The position numbers were made by a program, and so were the translations under genes. A stretch of DNA of 64,000 nucleotides, from contig ONKA01000018.1 of assembly GCA_900318265.1 (NCBI GenBank), positions 1 through 64,000 on the forward strand, in the 5' to 3' direction. How positions within the stretch are numbered: position 1 is the first letter of the stretch; every line of letters starts with the position of its first letter. Positions 15,612-23,955 of this stretch are shown in pieces. Under the pieces are notes generated by a model. That model did not search any database, was not told the origin of the DNA, and saw only the letters and a program-made list of their open reading frames with translations. Source of the stretch: an uncultured Bacteroidales bacterium (lineage in GTDB: Bacteria > Bacteroidota > Bacteroidia > Bacteroidales > F082).

Positions 15612-18488
15612 ATGAAAAAGAGATTTTTACCTTTCAGTTTACTTCTGGTAATCATGATCTTAGGTCAGTCAGTTATCGCTGACCAAGGCGGACACTATGT
15701 CCCGCGCAAGCAAACCAACAATGCGGAAAGCTATATGGGCAGTCTCCGCGCTAACCAAAAGACGGGCTTAGTCGACCCTGCCGACATGCTTAAGGCCATG
15801 CAGGCTCCGGCCTCGAAGGAGACCAACAGCGACCCGCTCTATTGGATCAACATGGGTCCCGACAATATGGGCGGCCAGACTACTGCTATCGTTTACGATA
15901 ACAAGAAGAACGCCCATGGCAATCCCAATGGCATCGTTTATATCGGTTCCAAAGGCGGTGGCGTTTTCAAGACCTACAACTACGGCGTGACGTGGCACCA
16001 AGTGGGCGACCTCAACTTGATGGTCAGCTGCATGGTGCAGGATGAAAATGGCGTCATCTATGTCGGTACTGGCGACGGTGATGCTGCCGCTACTTATAAC
16101 GGCATTGGCCAACAGGGCTATGACAACAGCTTCATCGGCACGGGCCTCTATGCCCTTAACAACGACGAGTTCGAACAACTCGTGGCTCCCACTGAGGACG
16201 CCTGGCAGTTCATCAATGGCCTTGCCATTGCTGATGGAAAGCTTCTGGCTGCCACCAACGAAGGCCTGATGTACTCCAACGACGGTGGCCACAACTGGTC
16301 AACCGCTGTTGAAGGTAATGCCATCGCTGTGACGGTTGGTCCCGACAACACCATCGCTGCTGCCATCGACGGTCACGTCTATGTAGGCCGCAACGTGGCT
16401 CACCTCGTCGACCACACTGGCACCACCAACGCCCTGCAAGGCGACAGCCTCCTGCCGCAAGTCACCGACGGCATGATCGACCTCGCCTTTGCTTCGTCGG
16501 ATGCCAATATCCTTTATGCCTCCTGCATCGGCAGCGATGGCAACCACGTCGGCATCTATGTCTCCAGAGACAAAGGTACGACTTGGGCAACCGCTCTTCC
16601 TACTGTTGCCAACAACCAAGGTCACAACGTCTATGAAGGCCGCGGCCTCTACAACCACGGCATTGTCGTCGACCCCGAAAACGCCGAACTCGTCTATGTG
16701 CTTGGCTACAACCTCTGGTCACTGACTGCCACCTCGAACAATGGCTACTATATCGCTAATCAGCTGACTACCCAGTCATACTACTACCTGCCCGACTATA
16801 TCCACGTCGGTCTCCACGCCATGGTGTTCAACCCCAACAACTCGCAAGAGTGCTATTTGGGTACCGATGGTGGTATCTATAAGGCCACAGGCAGATTCAC
16901 CTTCAGCAACTGCAACCGCAACTACACCACCTCTCGTATGTTCAGCGTGGCTCCCTCTGGCAAAGACACCCGCGTCTTGGCTGGCGGCCTTGATCACGGC
17001 ACGGTGTATATCCCCGGCGACGCTGAGGGCAACACCCTCGAAACTGGTTTCTGGATCAATCCTTCGGGCGACAACATGGGTCTGTTCTCTGAAGCTTCCA
17101 ATGCTGGTTCCTGCGCTATCTCGGCCATCAACGCCAACACTTTCTTCGTGACCGCTAAGGAAGGCAAGATGGAACGTACACAAACCGCTGGCGAAGACTG
17201 GATCTCCACCAACTTCACTTCGGCCATCACTTCGACGATGTTCCCCAGCACCTCTTCGTTCCGCATGCCTATCCTGCTTTTCGAAAACTATAACAACGAA
17301 CTCAACCCTGAGACCACTTGGTACTTCAACGAGACTGGCCATCATCAGGATGCTGGCACTACCGTTCAGGTCATAAGCAACAACAAGTATCCTTTCGACT
17401 ACACCTTGCCTTCATACCTCGCTGCTGGCGACTCAATCGAAGTGCACGACCCCGTCACCTCTTACTTCTTCGTGGCCTCCACCGAGACCTTCCTGATGAC
17501 CCGCACCCCGCTGCAGTTCGACAAGGAAGCCAAATGGTATAAACTCGCTGACAAGACCCACTCCGGCTTCAGAGGCGACCCGCTCTGCATGGACATCACC
17601 GCTGACGGCGACAACGTCTTCGTCGGATTCAAGGATGGCAAGTTATTCCGCATCTCTGGCCTGAACAGCGTCGTCGACGAGCACACTGGCTCCATCACCG
17701 ACTCGCTGTATGCCGCCACCGTGACCCAAATCACGCTGCCCATCGATGGCCAATGCGTCACTTCCGTCGCCGTTGACCCGCAAGACAACAACAAGGTACT
17801 CGTCACCTGCGGTAACTATGGTAACGACGCCTATGTGTTCTACAGCACCAATGCCATGGCCGAAGAGCCTACCTTCGTCTCCAAGCAAGGCAACCTGCCT
17901 AAGATGCCTGTCTACTCCTCGGTTATTGACATGACCACGGGCGACGTCATCATCGGCACCGAACGCGGTATCTACAGATCGTCGAACCTCAACAGCTGGA
18001 CCTTCGAGGGCAAAGCCATGGGTGAGATTCCGGTCATGGAACTCAAGCAACAGCGCCTCTCTGCTGAAGACGTTATCACGGTGAACCACACCGAAGAAGG
18101 TGACTTCTACACTGAGTATCCTGGCGTGAAGAACACGGGTATCATCTATGCCGCTACCTACGGCCGTGGCGTGTTCCGCTGCGAGAACTATAAGATCTCC
18201 GGCACTGGTGTCACCGAGAACCCGAGCGTTGTCAACGTCAACGTGAGCCTGTATCCCAACCCGGTCAGCAGCCAAGCTACCCTCAGCTTCGAACTTAAGG
18301 AAAGCGGCAATGTCAGCTATCAAGTGTTCGACATGACGGGTCGCATGGTGATGAACCAGAACATGGGTCGCATGAACCAAGGTAGCCACCAGGTCAGCGT
18401 CAACGCTGAGAACCTCAGCTCTGGTTCTTACATCCTGCGCCTCAGCCAGGGTGCCAAGAACGAGACCGTGAAGTTCATGGTGTATTGA
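15612..18488 (+). CDS. Large secreted beta-propeller-like protein with T9SS type A sorting domain
   Basis: The 958-residue product has a signal peptide (about 1-23). The body has repeated blocks such as VYIGSKGGGVFKTYNYGVTW, LMYSNDGGHNWS and IYVSRDKGTTW. These are the BNR/sortilin-type repeats (S-x-D-x-G-x-x-W) of sialidase-like and VPS10-like beta-propellers. The last 80 residues (SLYPNPVSS..., YQVFDMTGRMV, LSSGSYILRL) are a type A T9SS sorting domain. It is therefore probably exported across the outer membrane and attached to the surface or released. Catalytic residues of a sialidase were not identified, so a ligand-binding or unknown enzymatic role is equally likely. It is the only long protein here with a textbook sorting domain, apart from the one at 40670. 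Confidence 0.8.
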   Translation: MKKRFLPFSLLLVIMILGQSVIADQGGHYVPRKQTNNAESYMGSLRANQKTGLVDPADMLKAMQAPASKETNSDPLYWINMGPDNMGGQTTAIVYDNKKNAHGNPNGIVYIGSKGGGVFKTYNYGVTWHQVGDLNLMVSCMVQDENGVIYVGTGDGDAAATYNGIGQQGYDNSFIGTGLYALNNDEFEQLVAPTEDAWQFINGLAIADGKLLAATNEGLMYSNDGGHNWSTAVEGNAIAVTVGPDNTIAAAIDGHVYVGRNVAHLVDHTGTTNALQGDSLLPQVTDGMIDLAFASSDANILYASCIGSDGNHVGIYVSRDKGTTWATALPTVANNQGHNVYEGRGLYNHGIVVDPENAELVYVLGYNLWSLTATSNNGYYIANQLTTQSYYYLPDYIHVGLHAMVFNPNNSQECYLGTDGGIYKATGRFTFSNCNRNYTTSRMFSVAPSGKDTRVLAGGLDHGTVYIPGDAEGNTLETGFWINPSGDNMGLFSEASNAGSCAISAINANTFFVTAKEGKMERTQTAGEDWISTNFTSAITSTMFPSTSSFRMPILLFENYNNELNPETTWYFNETGHHQDAGTTVQVISNNKYPFDYTLPSYLAAGDSIEVHDPVTSYFFVASTETFLMTRTPLQFDKEAKWYKLADKTHSGFRGDPLCMDITADGDNVFVGFKDGKLFRISGLNSVVDEHTGSITDSLYAATVTQITLPIDGQCVTSVAVDPQDNNKVLVTCGNYGNDAYVFYSTNAMAEEPTFVSKQGNLPKMPVYSSVIDMTTGDVIIGTERGIYRSSNLNSWTFEGKAMGEIPVMELKQQRLSAEDVITVNHTEEGDFYTEYPGVKNTGIIYAATYGRGVFRCENYKISGTGVTENPSVVNVNVSLYPNPVSSQATLSFELKESGNVSYQVFDMTGRMVMNQNMGRMNQGSHQVSVNAENLSSGSYILRLSQGAKNETVKFMVY

Positions 18489-18496
18489 TCCCTGTA

Positions 18497-18518
18497 GAGA
18501 CGTTTCCTGAAACGTCTC
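18497..18518. repeat. GAGACGTTTC inverted repeat
   Basis: GAGACGTTTC, a two-base loop, then GAAACGTCTC form a perfect 10-base-pair hairpin 8 bases after the stop codon. No T tract follows. The motif looks like a dispersed extragenic palindrome rather than a terminator. Confidence 0.6.
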
Positions 18519-18538
18519 CACAACGCACACACAAAAAA

Positions 18539-18573
18539 GGAAAGACAACCTGCAAAGGTTGTCTTTCTTTTTT
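18539..18573 (+). terminator. Rho-independent terminator after the T9SS cargo gene
   Basis: AAAGACAACC and GGTTGTCTTT form a 10-base-pair stem with a six-base loop, followed by CTTTTTTT. Confidence 0.8.
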
Positions 18574-18574
18574 A

Positions 18575-18582
18575 TATTTTTG
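18575..18582 (+). promoter_or_regulatory. -7 box of the biotin carboxylase promoter
   Basis: TATTTTTG matches TAnnTTTG, 20 bases before the ATG at 18603 and directly after the preceding terminator. Confidence 0.5.
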
Positions 18583-18602
18583 CGCTATCATTACCGACCT
18601 AC

Positions 18603-20594
18603 ATGAACAGCAAAAGAATCAATAAGGTCTTGGTCGCCAACCGAGGCGAGATAGCCGTGCGCGTCATCAAGACGCTGCGCAAGCTCCACATCGCCTCTGT
18701 CGCCATCTTCGCCGACAACGACGCCAACGCCCTACACAGGCGCATGGCCGACGAGGCCTATCCCTTGGGCAACGGTCCCTTGAAGGACACCTACCTCAAC
18801 GTCCGCAAGATTATCGACGCAGCCCTCGACTCGGGTGCGGATGCCATCCATCCCGGCTACGGCTTCCTCTCTGAGAGTCCCGAACTGGCAGAAGCCTGCC
18901 AAGCCAACAACCTTATCTTCATAGGCCCCGATGCCGACGTCATGCGACTCATGGGCAACAAGATCGAAGCTCGCAAGGTCGCCGTCAAACATGGCATCCC
19001 CGTCACCTTCGGCATGATGGGCAGCCATGACGACATCCTCGCCCAAGCTGAAACCCTGCCTTATCCCGTCCTCATCAAGGCGGCGGCAGGCGGTGGAGGC
19101 AAAGGCATGCACATCGTCTGGGCGAAAGAAGACCTCCAAAACGAACTTGAAAGAGCCTCACGCGAGGCAGAGAAATACTTCGGCGACGGCACCGTCTTCG
19201 TTGAGCAATATATCGAAAATCCGCGCCATATCGAGGTGCAGGTGTTGGCTGACCATTTCGGTCACATCATCCACCTCCATGAGCGTGAATGCACCATACA
19301 GCGCCGCTATCAGAAGATTATAGAGGAGTCGCCCTCACCGACGCTGACGGAGGAACGCCGCCAACAGATCTGCGACACCGCCGTCAAGCTGTGTCAGGCC
19401 ATTGGCTACCGCAACGCGGGCACGGTGGAATTTCTCGTCGACAAGGACTTGAACTTCTATTTCCTCGAGATGAACACCCGCATACAGGTCGAACATCCCG
19501 TCACCGAGATGCGCACGGGTATCGACATCGTGGAAGAACAAATCCGCATCGCAAGAGGGAAAGAGATGGGCTGGACACAAGACGTCATCCAACCCCAAGG
19601 TCACGCTATAGAGCTGCGTATTTACGCCGAAGACCCCGCCAATGGCTTCCTGCCCACACCGGGCAAGGTGACGGCCTACCACGAGCCACAGGTGCGTGGT
19701 GCCCGCGTCGACAGCAGCATCGACGGCACATGTACCATTACCGAGGCTTATGACCCTATGATCGCCAAGCTGACCTGCCATGCCAAGGACCGTCAGAGCG
19801 CCATCGAGACCGCCCGCCGCGCCTTGAAGGAGTTCATCATACAAGGTCTCACCACCAACAAAGCCTACCTTTGGGAGGTGATCAAAAACGAGGACTTCGT
19901 CGAGAACAAGATCGACACGGGCTTCTGTGCCACCCACCAAGAGGCGTTGATTAATGCCTTGGAGGATAGCCGCAATGCACAGAACGTCAATGATATAGTG
20001 GCTGCTTTCCTTATGTATGACTTCTGCAAGAAACAGGTGGAACAGCACCCCGAGAACGTATGGGAGGAGATAGGTTATTGGCGTTATCACATGCAGATCA
20101 TCGTCGACGTGGAAGGACGCCAGGTGCCTGTCAGCATCAGTGCCGCCGAGGCTGGTAAGATTAAGGGAACGGTAGGGGAGACGCCTTTTGCAGTGGAGTT
20201 CATCCAATACGACAACCGTCAGCTGAAGCTCATGCTTAACGGCCGCACCGAGACGGTCTACTGCTCCGTCAACGACGAGCAGAAGACCATCGTCAACTTC
20301 CACGGCCTCAACTTCACCTGCTTCCGCACCGACCAACTCAACGACACCTTGGATTACGCTTGTAAGGAGCAGGTCAACGACAAGTCGCGTCTTGTGTCGC
20401 CCATGCCAGGCAAGGTGGTGAAGATCAACGTGAAGGAAGGCGATGAGGTGAAGGAAGGCCAAATCATGATTGTGGTCGAAGCCATGAAGATGGAGAACAA
20501 CATCGTGGCTGTCGGAAAGGCCAAGGTGAAACGGATTTTCGTTGAAGAAGGCCAGATGGTGGATAATAAAATGCAGTTAATTGAGTTGGAATAA
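18603..20594 (+). CDS. Biotin carboxylase fused to biotin carrier domain (acyl-CoA carboxylase alpha subunit)
   Basis: The 663-residue protein opens with the biotin carboxylase domain (KVLVANRGEIAVRVI), has the ATP-grasp glycine loop KAAAGGGGKGM and the active-site block EMNTRIQVEHPVTE. It ends in a biotinyl domain with EAMKMEN, where K629 would be biotinylated. Length and fusion match alpha subunits of propionyl-CoA, methylcrotonyl-CoA or related carboxylases, not the single-domain AccC. The partner carboxyltransferase is not in the window; an acyl-CoA dehydrogenase follows instead. That neighbour hints at branched- or short-chain acyl-CoA metabolism but does not fix the substrate. Cytoplasmic. 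Confidence 0.9.
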   Translation: MNSKRINKVLVANRGEIAVRVIKTLRKLHIASVAIFADNDANALHRRMADEAYPLGNGPLKDTYLNVRKIIDAALDSGADAIHPGYGFLSESPELAEACQANNLIFIGPDADVMRLMGNKIEARKVAVKHGIPVTFGMMGSHDDILAQAETLPYPVLIKAAAGGGGKGMHIVWAKEDLQNELERASREAEKYFGDGTVFVEQYIENPRHIEVQVLADHFGHIIHLHERECTIQRRYQKIIEESPSPTLTEERRQQICDTAVKLCQAIGYRNAGTVEFLVDKDLNFYFLEMNTRIQVEHPVTEMRTGIDIVEEQIRIARGKEMGWTQDVIQPQGHAIELRIYAEDPANGFLPTPGKVTAYHEPQVRGARVDSSIDGTCTITEAYDPMIAKLTCHAKDRQSAIETARRALKEFIIQGLTTNKAYLWEVIKNEDFVENKIDTGFCATHQEALINALEDSRNAQNVNDIVAAFLMYDFCKKQVEQHPENVWEEIGYWRYHMQIIVDVEGRQVPVSISAAEAGKIKGTVGETPFAVEFIQYDNRQLKLMLNGRTETVYCSVNDEQKTIVNFHGLNFTCFRTDQLNDTLDYACKEQVNDKSRLVSPMPGKVVKINVKEGDEVKEGQIMIVVEAMKMENNIVAVGKAKVKRIFVEEGQMVDNKMQLIELE

Positions 20595-20602
20595 TAAATA
20601 AA

Positions 20603-20670
20603 GCCATCAGCTTTCAGCAGTCAGCCTTGGTGCCACCGAGCTGAAAGCTGAAGGCTGATAGCTGAAAGCA
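20603..20670. repeat. AGCTGAAAGCTGA inverted repeat cluster
   Basis: TCAGCTTTCAGC (20608-20619) is complementary to GCTGAAAGCTGA (20640-20651). Further direct copies (AAGGCTGATAGCTGAAAGC) follow up to 20670. It fills the gap between the carboxylase and dehydrogenase genes and can fold into a hairpin. The unit composition suggests a dispersed repeat. Confidence 0.6.
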
Positions 20671-20685
20671 AACAAATACAAAATT

Positions 20686-21828
20686 ATGAACTTCGACCTC
20701 ACACAAGATCAGGAAGCCCTCCGCCAGCGTGTGCGCGACTTCGCCGAACAGGAAGTGAAACCCGTTGCCCGCGAGAACGATGAAAACCAGCATTTCGACG
20801 TGGGTCTTACCCTCAAGATGGCTGAACTCGGTCTCTTGGGCATGACCGTTCCGAAGGAATACGGCGGCCAGGGACTCGACAACCTGAGCTATATTATCGC
20901 CGTGGAGGAGCTCGCCCGCGTTGACGGCTCCACCGCCGCCACCATCGCCGCCGACAACTCGTTGGGCATCGGCCCCATCAAGGACTATGGTACAGAGGAG
21001 CAAAAACGCAAGTATCTGCCGCAGCTCTGCAAGGACCGCCTTTGGGGGTTTGGCCTCACCGAGGAAGACGCCGGTAGCGATTCGCGTGGTACCAAGACGA
21101 CCGCCCAATACGACGGTACCCTGTGGCACCTCAACGGCTCCAAGATCTTCATCACCAACAGCGCGACGCCCATCAGCCTTGGCACCACGGTGCAGGCCAT
21201 CTCGGGCGAGAAGGACGGCAAGCCTGAGTTCACCGCCCTGCTGGTGGAGAACAAGAAGGAAGGCTTCACGCAGACGCCCATGCACGACAAGATGATGTGG
21301 CGCGCTTCCAACACGGGCAAGCTCGTCTTCAACGACGTGCGCCTCAGCGACGACTGCATCCTTGGCAAGCCTGGCGAAGGCTCCCACATCATGCTCGCTA
21401 CCCTCGACTCGGGCCGACTCTCCATCGCCGCTATGGGACTGGGCTGTGCCCAAGGCGCCTACGAGATGGCGCTGGCCTACTCGAAGAAACGCGTGCAGTT
21501 TGGCAAGCCCGTCTGCAAGTTCCAAGCTGTGGCATTCAAACTCGCCGATATGGCCGTGAAGATTGAGGCGGCACGCAACCTGCTCTACCACGCCTGCTGG
21601 CTCAAGGACCAGCACCGTCCCTTCGGTAAGGAAGCCGCCATGGCCAAGCTCTACTGCTCGGAGGTGGCTGCCGAGGTGTGCGACAACGCCGTGCAGGTGA
21701 TGGGTGGCCACGGCCTGCTCAAGGAGTTCGACATGGAGCGTTTCTATCGCGACCAACGCATCCTCCAAATCGGTGAAGGCACCTCGGAAATCCTTCGCTT
21801 GGTGATTTCACGCGCCATCGGATGCTAA
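20686..21828 (+). CDS. Short-chain acyl-CoA dehydrogenase
   Basis: The 380-residue flavoprotein has the full acyl-CoA dehydrogenase fold: N-terminal helices, the flavin loop GFGLTEEDAGSD, and RVQFGKP before the C-terminal helices. The catalytic base is E364 in QIGEGTSEI. A glutamate at this position is the short/medium-chain and butyryl-CoA type; isovaleryl-CoA dehydrogenase uses a different position, so that assignment is unlikely. It would oxidise a short acyl-CoA to the 2-enoyl-CoA, passing electrons to an electron-transfer flavoprotein. It is probably co-transcribed with the upstream carboxylase across a 91-base gap containing hairpins. Confidence 0.88.
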   Translation: MNFDLTQDQEALRQRVRDFAEQEVKPVARENDENQHFDVGLTLKMAELGLLGMTVPKEYGGQGLDNLSYIIAVEELARVDGSTAATIAADNSLGIGPIKDYGTEEQKRKYLPQLCKDRLWGFGLTEEDAGSDSRGTKTTAQYDGTLWHLNGSKIFITNSATPISLGTTVQAISGEKDGKPEFTALLVENKKEGFTQTPMHDKMMWRASNTGKLVFNDVRLSDDCILGKPGEGSHIMLATLDSGRLSIAAMGLGCAQGAYEMALAYSKKRVQFGKPVCKFQAVAFKLADMAVKIEAARNLLYHACWLKDQHRPFGKEAAMAKLYCSEVAAEVCDNAVQVMGGHGLLKEFDMERFYRDQRILQIGEGTSEILRLVISRAIGC

Positions 21829-21911
21829 CCCCATCGTCCGGTAGGCCTCCCCCTTTTAAGGGGGTGCCCGCAGGGCGGGGGATTCAAGACAGACCCAAGC
21901 CCGCAGGGCAA

Positions 21912-22057
21912 GGGATTCCCGCCTGACGGCGGGAATGGAGTGCGATCGTATTATTAATACAGCGGCGGCCAGTAAAGTCTCGACTCATTATGACCCTTGA
22001 TGGCCGCCGCTGAATCATTTAACGACTACACTCCATTCCCGCATAGCGGGAATCCCC
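21912..22057. repeat. Large nested inverted repeat (MITE-like hairpin)
   Basis: The left arm contains GGGATTCCCGC, GCGGGAATGGAGTG and CAGCGGCGGCCA (ending 21970). The right arm carries the complements TGGCCGCCGCTG, CACTCCATTCCCGC and GCGGGAATCCCC in mirror order (22001-22057). Arms of about 60 bases surround a 30-base centre, and each arm also holds its own small ATTCCCGC/GCGGGAAT hairpin. No ORF lies inside. The rest of the 307-base gap contains CCCCCTTTTAAGGGGG and CCCGCAGGGCGGG palindromes (21847-21880). Confidence 0.7.
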
Positions 22058-22077
22058 AATTATTTACAAAAAAAACC

Positions 22078-22085
22078 TATCTTTG
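22078..22085 (+). promoter_or_regulatory. -7 box of the M49-like peptidase promoter
   Basis: TATCTTTG matches TAnnTTTG, 50 bases before the ATG at 22136. Confidence 0.5.
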
Positions 22086-22135
22086 CAAGCCGTTAAACCC
22101 TGTAATCAGATTATCCAATTATAATTCTTATAATC

Positions 22136-23779
22136 ATGAAAATCAAACTTTTACCATTAGTCGCCATCGTGGCCCTCATCGCCACTGCCTGCGACACCCC
22201 CAAGCCTGAACCGGCTCCCGAGCCCGTTCAGCAAACCACTCATCTCTCGGACAAATATGCCGAGTACACCCTCACCACTAGTATCGACCACCTCAGCGAG
22301 GGCGAGCTCGAGATGCTCGGCCTGCTCTTTGAGGCTGCCGACATCATGGACAACCTCTTCTGGCAAGAGAACTACGGTGACAAGGAAGAACTCATGAACC
22401 GCATTGGCGACAACGCCGACATCAAGAAACTGGCCACCATCGCCTACGGCCCTTGGGATGGCCTTGATGGTAACAAACCCTTCGTGGAAGGCATCGGCGA
22501 CAAACCCGCTGGCGCCCGCTTCTATCCCGCCGACATGACTGAGGAGGAATGGAATGCTTTGGACGACCCCAACAAGACCAGCCAATACACCATGATCGTC
22601 CGCGACGACGACGGTAACCTCAAGTGCGTGTGGTACCACGACTACTTCGAGCAACAGATCAAAAAGGCAGCCTCGCTGCTTGACGATGCCTCCGAACTCG
22701 CTGGTGATGAAGAGTTTGCTGAGTACCTCCGCCTCCGCGCCAAGGCCCTCCGCACCGACGACTACCTCGAGAGCGACATGCAGTGGATGGACGTCCGCAA
22801 CAACAACGTCGACCTCGTCATTGGCCCCATCGAGAACTACACCGACGCCCGCTATGGCATCAAGGCCTCGCACGAAGCCTTCATCCTCATCAAGGACCAG
22901 GAATGGACCAAGCAACTGGCTCGCTACGCCGCCTTCGTGCCTGAACTTCAGAAGCAGTTGCCCGTGCCTGCCGAATACAAGAAGGAAGTGCCTGGCAGCG
23001 ATGTCGACCTGGCCGCCTACGACGTGGTGTACTACGCTGGCGACTGCAACGCCAACAGCAAGACCATCGCCATCAACCTGCCTAACGACGAGCGTGTGCA
23101 GCTGCAGCGCGGTACCCGCAAACTCCAGCTCAAGAACGCCATGCAGGCCAAGTTCGACAAGATCCTCGAGCCCATCTCCAAGGAGCTGATGACGCCCGAG
23201 TCGATGGAACACATCAAGTTTGACGCCTTCTTCGCCAACGTCATGTTCCACGAGACTGCCCACGGCATGGGCATCAAGAACACCATCACGGGCAAGGGCA
23301 CCGTTCGCGAGGCTTTGAGCAACCAGTACAACGCCCTCGAGGAGGCCAAGGCCGACGTGCTGGGTCTCTATCTCGTCACCAAGCTGGCCGAGATGGGCGA
23401 GTACACTAACACCACCATGGAAGACAACTACACGACCTTCATGGCTGGCATCTTCCGCTCGGTGCGTTTCGGTGCCGCCAGCGCTCACGGTAAGGCCAAT
23501 ATGCTTACCTTCAACTACTTCCAGAACGAAGGTGCCTTCGTGCGCAACGAAGAGGGCAAGTATGCCATCGACTTCGAGAAGATGAAACTGGCGGTGGAGA
23601 AGCTGGCTGGCGACATCCTGAAGCACCAGGGCGATGGCGACTACGAAGCCACCAAGGCATGGATGGGTGAGATGAGCGTCATCAAGCCCGAGCTGCAGGC
23701 CGACCTCGACAAGGTGAATGCCGCTGGTATCCCTGTCGACATCTACTACAACATGGGTCCCAAGGTCCTGTTCAAGTAA
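22136..23779 (+). CDS. M49-like (dipeptidyl-peptidase III family) zinc peptidase lipoprotein
   Basis: The 547-residue protein has a lipoprotein signal ending LIATAC with the modified cysteine at C19. The zinc motif is HETAHG (H372, E373, H376), followed about 27 residues later by EEAKAD (402-407), whose glutamate is the third ligand. This pair is the M49 arrangement, in a variant with four residues between E and the second H region shortened to HExxAH, seen in Bacteroidota homologues. M49 enzymes release dipeptides from short peptides. Anchoring to the envelope places it where peptides produced by the downstream secreted peptidases could be trimmed, which is inference. A terminator follows at 23821. 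Confidence 0.85.
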   Translation: MKIKLLPLVAIVALIATACDTPKPEPAPEPVQQTTHLSDKYAEYTLTTSIDHLSEGELEMLGLLFEAADIMDNLFWQENYGDKEELMNRIGDNADIKKLATIAYGPWDGLDGNKPFVEGIGDKPAGARFYPADMTEEEWNALDDPNKTSQYTMIVRDDDGNLKCVWYHDYFEQQIKKAASLLDDASELAGDEEFAEYLRLRAKALRTDDYLESDMQWMDVRNNNVDLVIGPIENYTDARYGIKASHEAFILIKDQEWTKQLARYAAFVPELQKQLPVPAEYKKEVPGSDVDLAAYDVVYYAGDCNANSKTIAINLPNDERVQLQRGTRKLQLKNAMQAKFDKILEPISKELMTPESMEHIKFDAFFANVMFHETAHGMGIKNTITGKGTVREALSNQYNALEEAKADVLGLYLVTKLAEMGEYTNTTMEDNYTTFMAGIFRSVRFGAASAHGKANMLTFNYFQNEGAFVRNEEGKYAIDFEKMKLAVEKLAGDILKHQGDGDYEATKAWMGEMSVIKPELQADLDKVNAAGIPVDIYYNMGPKVLFK

Positions 23780-23820
23780 AAGATAAGGGAGCCAATCCCA
23801 GCAAATCCAATGCAAATAAA

Positions 23821-23855
23821 AGCCATCGGACGTCAAATTGTCCGATGGCTTTTTT
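23821..23855 (+). terminator. Rho-independent terminator after the M49-like gene
   Basis: AGCCATCGGAC and GTCCGATGGCT form a perfect 11-base-pair stem followed by TTTTTT. Confidence 0.85.
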
Positions 23856-23920
23856 GTATGTCAGCTTTCCTTAGGTGGTTTTTTTTCGTGTTAAAGGCAA
23901 TGGCACAAAAGATTATTTCC

Positions 23921-23928
23921 TAACTTTG
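23921..23928 (+). promoter_or_regulatory. -7 box of the C10 peptidase/endonuclease operon promoter
   Basis: TAACTTTG matches TAnnTTTG, 27 bases before the ATG at 23956. It excludes the in-frame ATG at 23875 as the start. Confidence 0.55.
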
Positions 23929-23955
23929 AAGCCTCAAACACAAACCCCCGTCCCC

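Noticed and set aside
15612..18488. Sialidase
   Set aside because: BNR-like S-x-D-x-G-x-x-W repeats are present, but the arginine triad and other sialidase catalytic residues were not found. Only a propeller-like fold is supported.
22157..23836. 559-residue open frame on the minus strand opposite the M49-like gene
   Set aside because: It mirrors a high-quality plus-strand gene with a zinc site and lipoprotein signal. Its composition (Val/Leu/His/Asp-rich, no domains) is typical of antisense frames in GC-rich third-position DNA.
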